Shown piece by piece: positions 61,698 to 64,000 of a stretch of DNA of 64,000 nucleotides. Under the pieces are notes generated by a model, which saw only the letters and a list, made by a program, of their open reading frames with translations, did not search any database and had not been told where the DNA came from. Origin of the DNA: Manganitrophus sp963718695 (GTDB lineage: Bacteria; Nitrospirota; Nitrospiria; SBBL01; Manganitrophaceae); NCBI GenBank assembly GCA_963718695.1, contig OY970371.1, positions 4,216,001 through 4,280,000 on the forward strand, given 5' to 3'. The stretch's first letter is position 1. Each line of letters begins with the position of its first letter. The translations under genes and the position numbers were made by a program.

Positions 61698-63320
61698 TTA
61701 ACGTGGCGTTTGGGGGCGCTTTTTGAATCGGTTCTTGATAAGATTGAGGATAAAGTAAAGCTCCTCGCTTTTTAACGCGGCTTGTATCAGAAAGTAGGAG
61801 ACGGCACTTAAACAGATTGCTATAGCCAGTAGCGCTGCTTTAACGAACCCGTTTCCGGGGGAGAGCCAGAGGTCCTGGTTGTTGAGCCACCAAGAAACCG
61901 GTAATAGGATGGCAGAGGCCAGAAGGACCTTTAGGTGGGAGTTGAGAATCCGTTTTCCATCGATACGACCGATCCGTTTTCTCAAAATGAGGAGTAGCAG
62001 GGAAAAGTTGAGAATTGCTGAAAGGGAGGTCGCCAGGGCCAGGCCTCCATGTTGGAGAGGCCCCATCAGAATAAGATTCAGAATGAGATTGGCCACCACG
62101 GCGACCATGCCGATTTTTACAGGCGTTTTCGTATCCTGAAGGGAGTAAAAAACAGGCACCACGATTCGAATTCCGGCAAACGCCCAAAGTCCAATCGAAT
62201 AGAACAAGACGGCGCTTGCCGTCCCAAGCGTTGCGATACGGCCAAATTCTCCATGTTCGAAGAGAAGATGAACGATCGGAACCCGAAAGAGGATGAGCCC
62301 CATCATGGCAGGAAAGGTGATGAAGAAAACCAACCGAAGGCCGAAAGAAAAGGTTTGCCGCAGCCCTTCTGTCTCTCCCTTCGCCGCTTGTGCTGAAAGG
62401 GTGGGAAGGATCGCCGTAGAGAGCGCCACCGCGAAGATCCCGAGCGGGAAGTGGATCAGCCGCATTCCGAAGTAGAGATAGGTGACGCTCCCGGCGGCCA
62501 GGAAGGAGGCAAGAAGGGTGTTCACCAAAACGTTAATCTGTGTGACGGAGAGACCGAGCGTCGTCGGAAGGAGGAGTTTTCCCATCTGGACGACCCCGGG
62601 ATGGAGTGGCCGAATCGGTCTTCGAAACGAAAGAGGAAATCCTTCCTGATAAAGTGCGGGGACCTGGACAAGAAACTGTGCAAGACCCCCCAGTGCAACC
62701 CCGATTGCAGCCCCGTAGACCGGCTCGGGGAGGAAAGGAGTAAAGCCGAAGACAAAAAGAATGCTGACCACATTGAAAACCCCGGAGGCGAGCGCGGGAG
62801 GGGCGAAACGCCGGGTGCTGTTGAGGATTCCCATCGCGAGCGCGGCCAAGGAGATGAAGAGAAGGAAGGGGAACATGATGCGCGTCATCGAAACAGTCAG
62901 CGAGAATTTATATGTGTCTTGAATAAAGCCGGGTGCAATCGAGCGGATCAGTGTGGGAGAGAAAAGAATCCCGAAGGTGACCACAATGCAAACGAACAAG
63001 AGGAGGGTCGTAAACGCCGCCGAGGCGAGCTCTTTGGCTTCCGAACGTGATTTCTTGGTGAGGTACTCGGTAAAGACCGGAATAAAGGCGGCCGACATCG
63101 ATCCCTCGGCAAACAATTCCCGAAGCATGTTGGGAATCCGAAAGGCGACATAGAAGGCATCGGCCGCGATCGTCGCCCCGAAGAGGTTGGCAAGGATCAT
63201 ATCCCGAATAAATCCGAGAACACGGCTGATCAGCGTCCCGAATGCGACGATCCCAGCTGCACCGGCGATTTTTTTCTCGGCCTGAAGTTGAGCAGAGAGG
63301 CTTTTTCCTTGACTTTCCAT
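61698..63320 (-). CDS. murJ: Lipid II flippase MurJ
   Basis: Flips lipid II across the inner membrane for peptidoglycan synthesis. The 540-aa protein has about 14 hydrophobic segments and MOP-family motifs: FGTLISRVLGFIRDMILANLFGATIAADAFYVAFRIPNMLRELFAEGSMSAAFIPVFTEY near the start, with the Arg/Asp residues of the central cavity. Length and N-terminal signature are typical. The first 18 residues are a cytosolic extension. Divergent from rpsT. Confidence 0.95.
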   Translation of the reverse strand: MESQGKSLSAQLQAEKKIAGAAGIVAFGTLISRVLGFIRDMILANLFGATIAADAFYVAFRIPNMLRELFAEGSMSAAFIPVFTEYLTKKSRSEAKELASAAFTTLLLFVCIVVTFGILFSPTLIRSIAPGFIQDTYKFSLTVSMTRIMFPFLLFISLAALAMGILNSTRRFAPPALASGVFNVVSILFVFGFTPFLPEPVYGAAIGVALGGLAQFLVQVPALYQEGFPLSFRRPIRPLHPGVVQMGKLLLPTTLGLSVTQINVLVNTLLASFLAAGSVTYLYFGMRLIHFPLGIFAVALSTAILPTLSAQAAKGETEGLRQTFSFGLRLVFFITFPAMMGLILFRVPIVHLLFEHGEFGRIATLGTASAVLFYSIGLWAFAGIRIVVPVFYSLQDTKTPVKIGMVAVVANLILNLILMGPLQHGGLALATSLSAILNFSLLLLILRKRIGRIDGKRILNSHLKVLLASAILLPVSWWLNNQDLWLSPGNGFVKAALLAIAICLSAVSYFLIQAALKSEELYFILNLIKNRFKKRPQTPR

Positions 63321-63367
63321 GGAGTACTATGTTAAAAAACGATTTTTAATTTAAGGAGATCTCAATC

Positions 63368-63655
63368 GTGGCAAATCATCCATCTGCATTGAAACGAGAG
63401 CGGCAGGCGAAGAAAAGGAGACAGCGAAACCGAGGCGTCCTTTCTGCCGTTCGAACCGCCGTCAAGCGGGTTCAGAAGGCCCTTTCTGAAAAAAATCAGG
63501 ATTTGGCCAAATCGGCCCTGAAGGAAGCGACCTCGTCGCTCGACGGCGCGGCGTCCAAAGGGGTTATTCCCAAAACGCGCGCTTCCCGCAAAATCTCCCG
63601 CCTCGCGGCGCGAGTCAATAAATTCCTTTCGGCTGGGGCATCCCCCTCGGCCTAA
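63368..63655 (+). CDS. rpsT: 30S ribosomal protein S20
   Basis: Binds 16S rRNA early in small-subunit assembly. The 95-aa product starts ANHPSALKRERQAKKRRQRNRGVLSAVRTAVKRVQ and contains the SLDGAASKGVIPKTRASRKISRLAARVNKF block typical of S20. GTG start at 63368 has AAGGAGA nine bases upstream. A MurJ-S20 divergent neighbourhood is common. Confidence 0.97.
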   Translation: MANHPSALKRERQAKKRRQRNRGVLSAVRTAVKRVQKALSEKNQDLAKSALKEATSSLDGAASKGVIPKTRASRKISRLAARVNKFLSAGASPSA

Positions 63656-63831
63656 TATCAAACGAAGATAGATCGAGAGGATCTTTTCGGCGGACTTTGC
63701 TTGATGAGATCCTTTTCCTTTATCGCCAGGGAAGCGGTTGAGCCGGCGCGCCCTTTTTAATCGAGAAGCGGCTGCGCTCATGACCTCGATTCCAAAAAAG
63801 GAAGGGTATAGCCCATTCGTTGTGACGTTGG

Positions 63832-64000
63832 ATGGGGCCGGCAGAGATCGAGTATCAGCATCTCCATTACTTGCGGCGCCGATTGTCTTCCCCCTTTCAA
63901 TTGAGAGTCTGCGGCCAAGGAGAGATCGAACGCTCTCTGGATGTCGCTGCGTTTCCAATTCCGCAGCTGCTTGAAAAACGCGGGGAGCAGGCTCGGGGGC
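63832..64000 (+). CDS. Possible start of a further gene (cut by window edge)
   Basis: From ATG 63832 a plus frame stays open to the window end (56 codons): MGPAEIEYQHLHYLRRRLSS, PFQLRVCGQGEIERSLDVAA, FPIPQLLEKRGEQARG. No ribosome site is obvious and the family is not recognised. Other frames here are also open but of poorer composition. The stretch 63656-63831 behind rpsT holds nothing else recognisable. Confidence 0.3.
   Translation, partial: MGPAEIEYQHLHYLRRRLSSPFQLRVCGQGEIERSLDVAAFPIPQLLEKRGEQARG

Noticed and set aside
63362..63958. 198-codon minus frame across rpsT and the window end
   Set aside because: It overlaps the certain rpsT gene in antisense and has no family features.

Overview
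The window is a chromosomal segment, about 55-60% GC by eye, from a Gram-negative bacterium with LPS biosynthesis (lpxC), type IV pilus ATPases (pilT and a PilB/GspE-like gene), a PilZ protein, an HD-GYP response regulator and a multiheme cytochrome c. HrcA/CIRCE heat-shock control, a GH57 branching enzyme beside a DUF4912 protein, glgA-pfkA, and many palindromic repeats would suit Nitrospirota or a related deep-branching phylum. That placement is inference from gene content only; no rRNA or tRNA gene was recognised.

Layout. 1-4.2 kb, minus strand: a very large secreted beta-propeller/FN3 protein cut by the window edge, a small CmcI-like protein and pyrE. 4.3-9.6 kb, plus: valS-nadC-birA-coaX. 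9.7-16.8 kb, plus: the CIRCE-controlled hrcA-grpE-dnaK-dnaJ cluster, a frameshifted rsmE, an RDD membrane protein and a SurA-N-like chaperone. 16.9-27.6 kb, minus: pgpA-cinA-thpR-recA, pilT-recX-alaS, a phasin-like protein, mltG-deoB-ridA. 28.1-33.1 kb, plus: an island-like set with an unknown 334-aa protein, a Rad50/SMC-like ATPase and, behind a strong terminator, a UvrD-type helicase. 33.2-48.5 kb: an NHL-repeat lipoprotein, HD-GYP regulator, YqgE, GH57 enzyme plus DUF4912, pilus-type ATPase, PilZ, TPR protein, tetraheme cytochrome, PPIase-glmM and priA.

48.5-53.8 kb is the clearest accessory region. It holds a Cys-rich precursor-like peptide gene with an integron attC-like hairpin directly behind its stop, the 5' end of a group II intron butted against that hairpin, and a 1.07-kb-codon STAND/BTAD regulator with an unusual domain order and an upstream perfect palindrome. 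No integron integrase or intron reverse transcriptase is visible. 53.8-64 kb returns to ordinary content: SRPBCC-ADH-SDR, a translationally coupled glgA-pfkA-Cas4-like nuclease operon, lpxC behind a sigma-54-like promoter, a HARE-HTH protein with an out-of-frame Lys-rich tail, murJ and rpsT.

Two genes (rsmE and the HARE-HTH gene) are broken or recoded at homopolymer runs, so assembly indels should be kept in mind. At least four families of short palindromic repeats sit between genes, one of them forming the last codons of the NHL gene.
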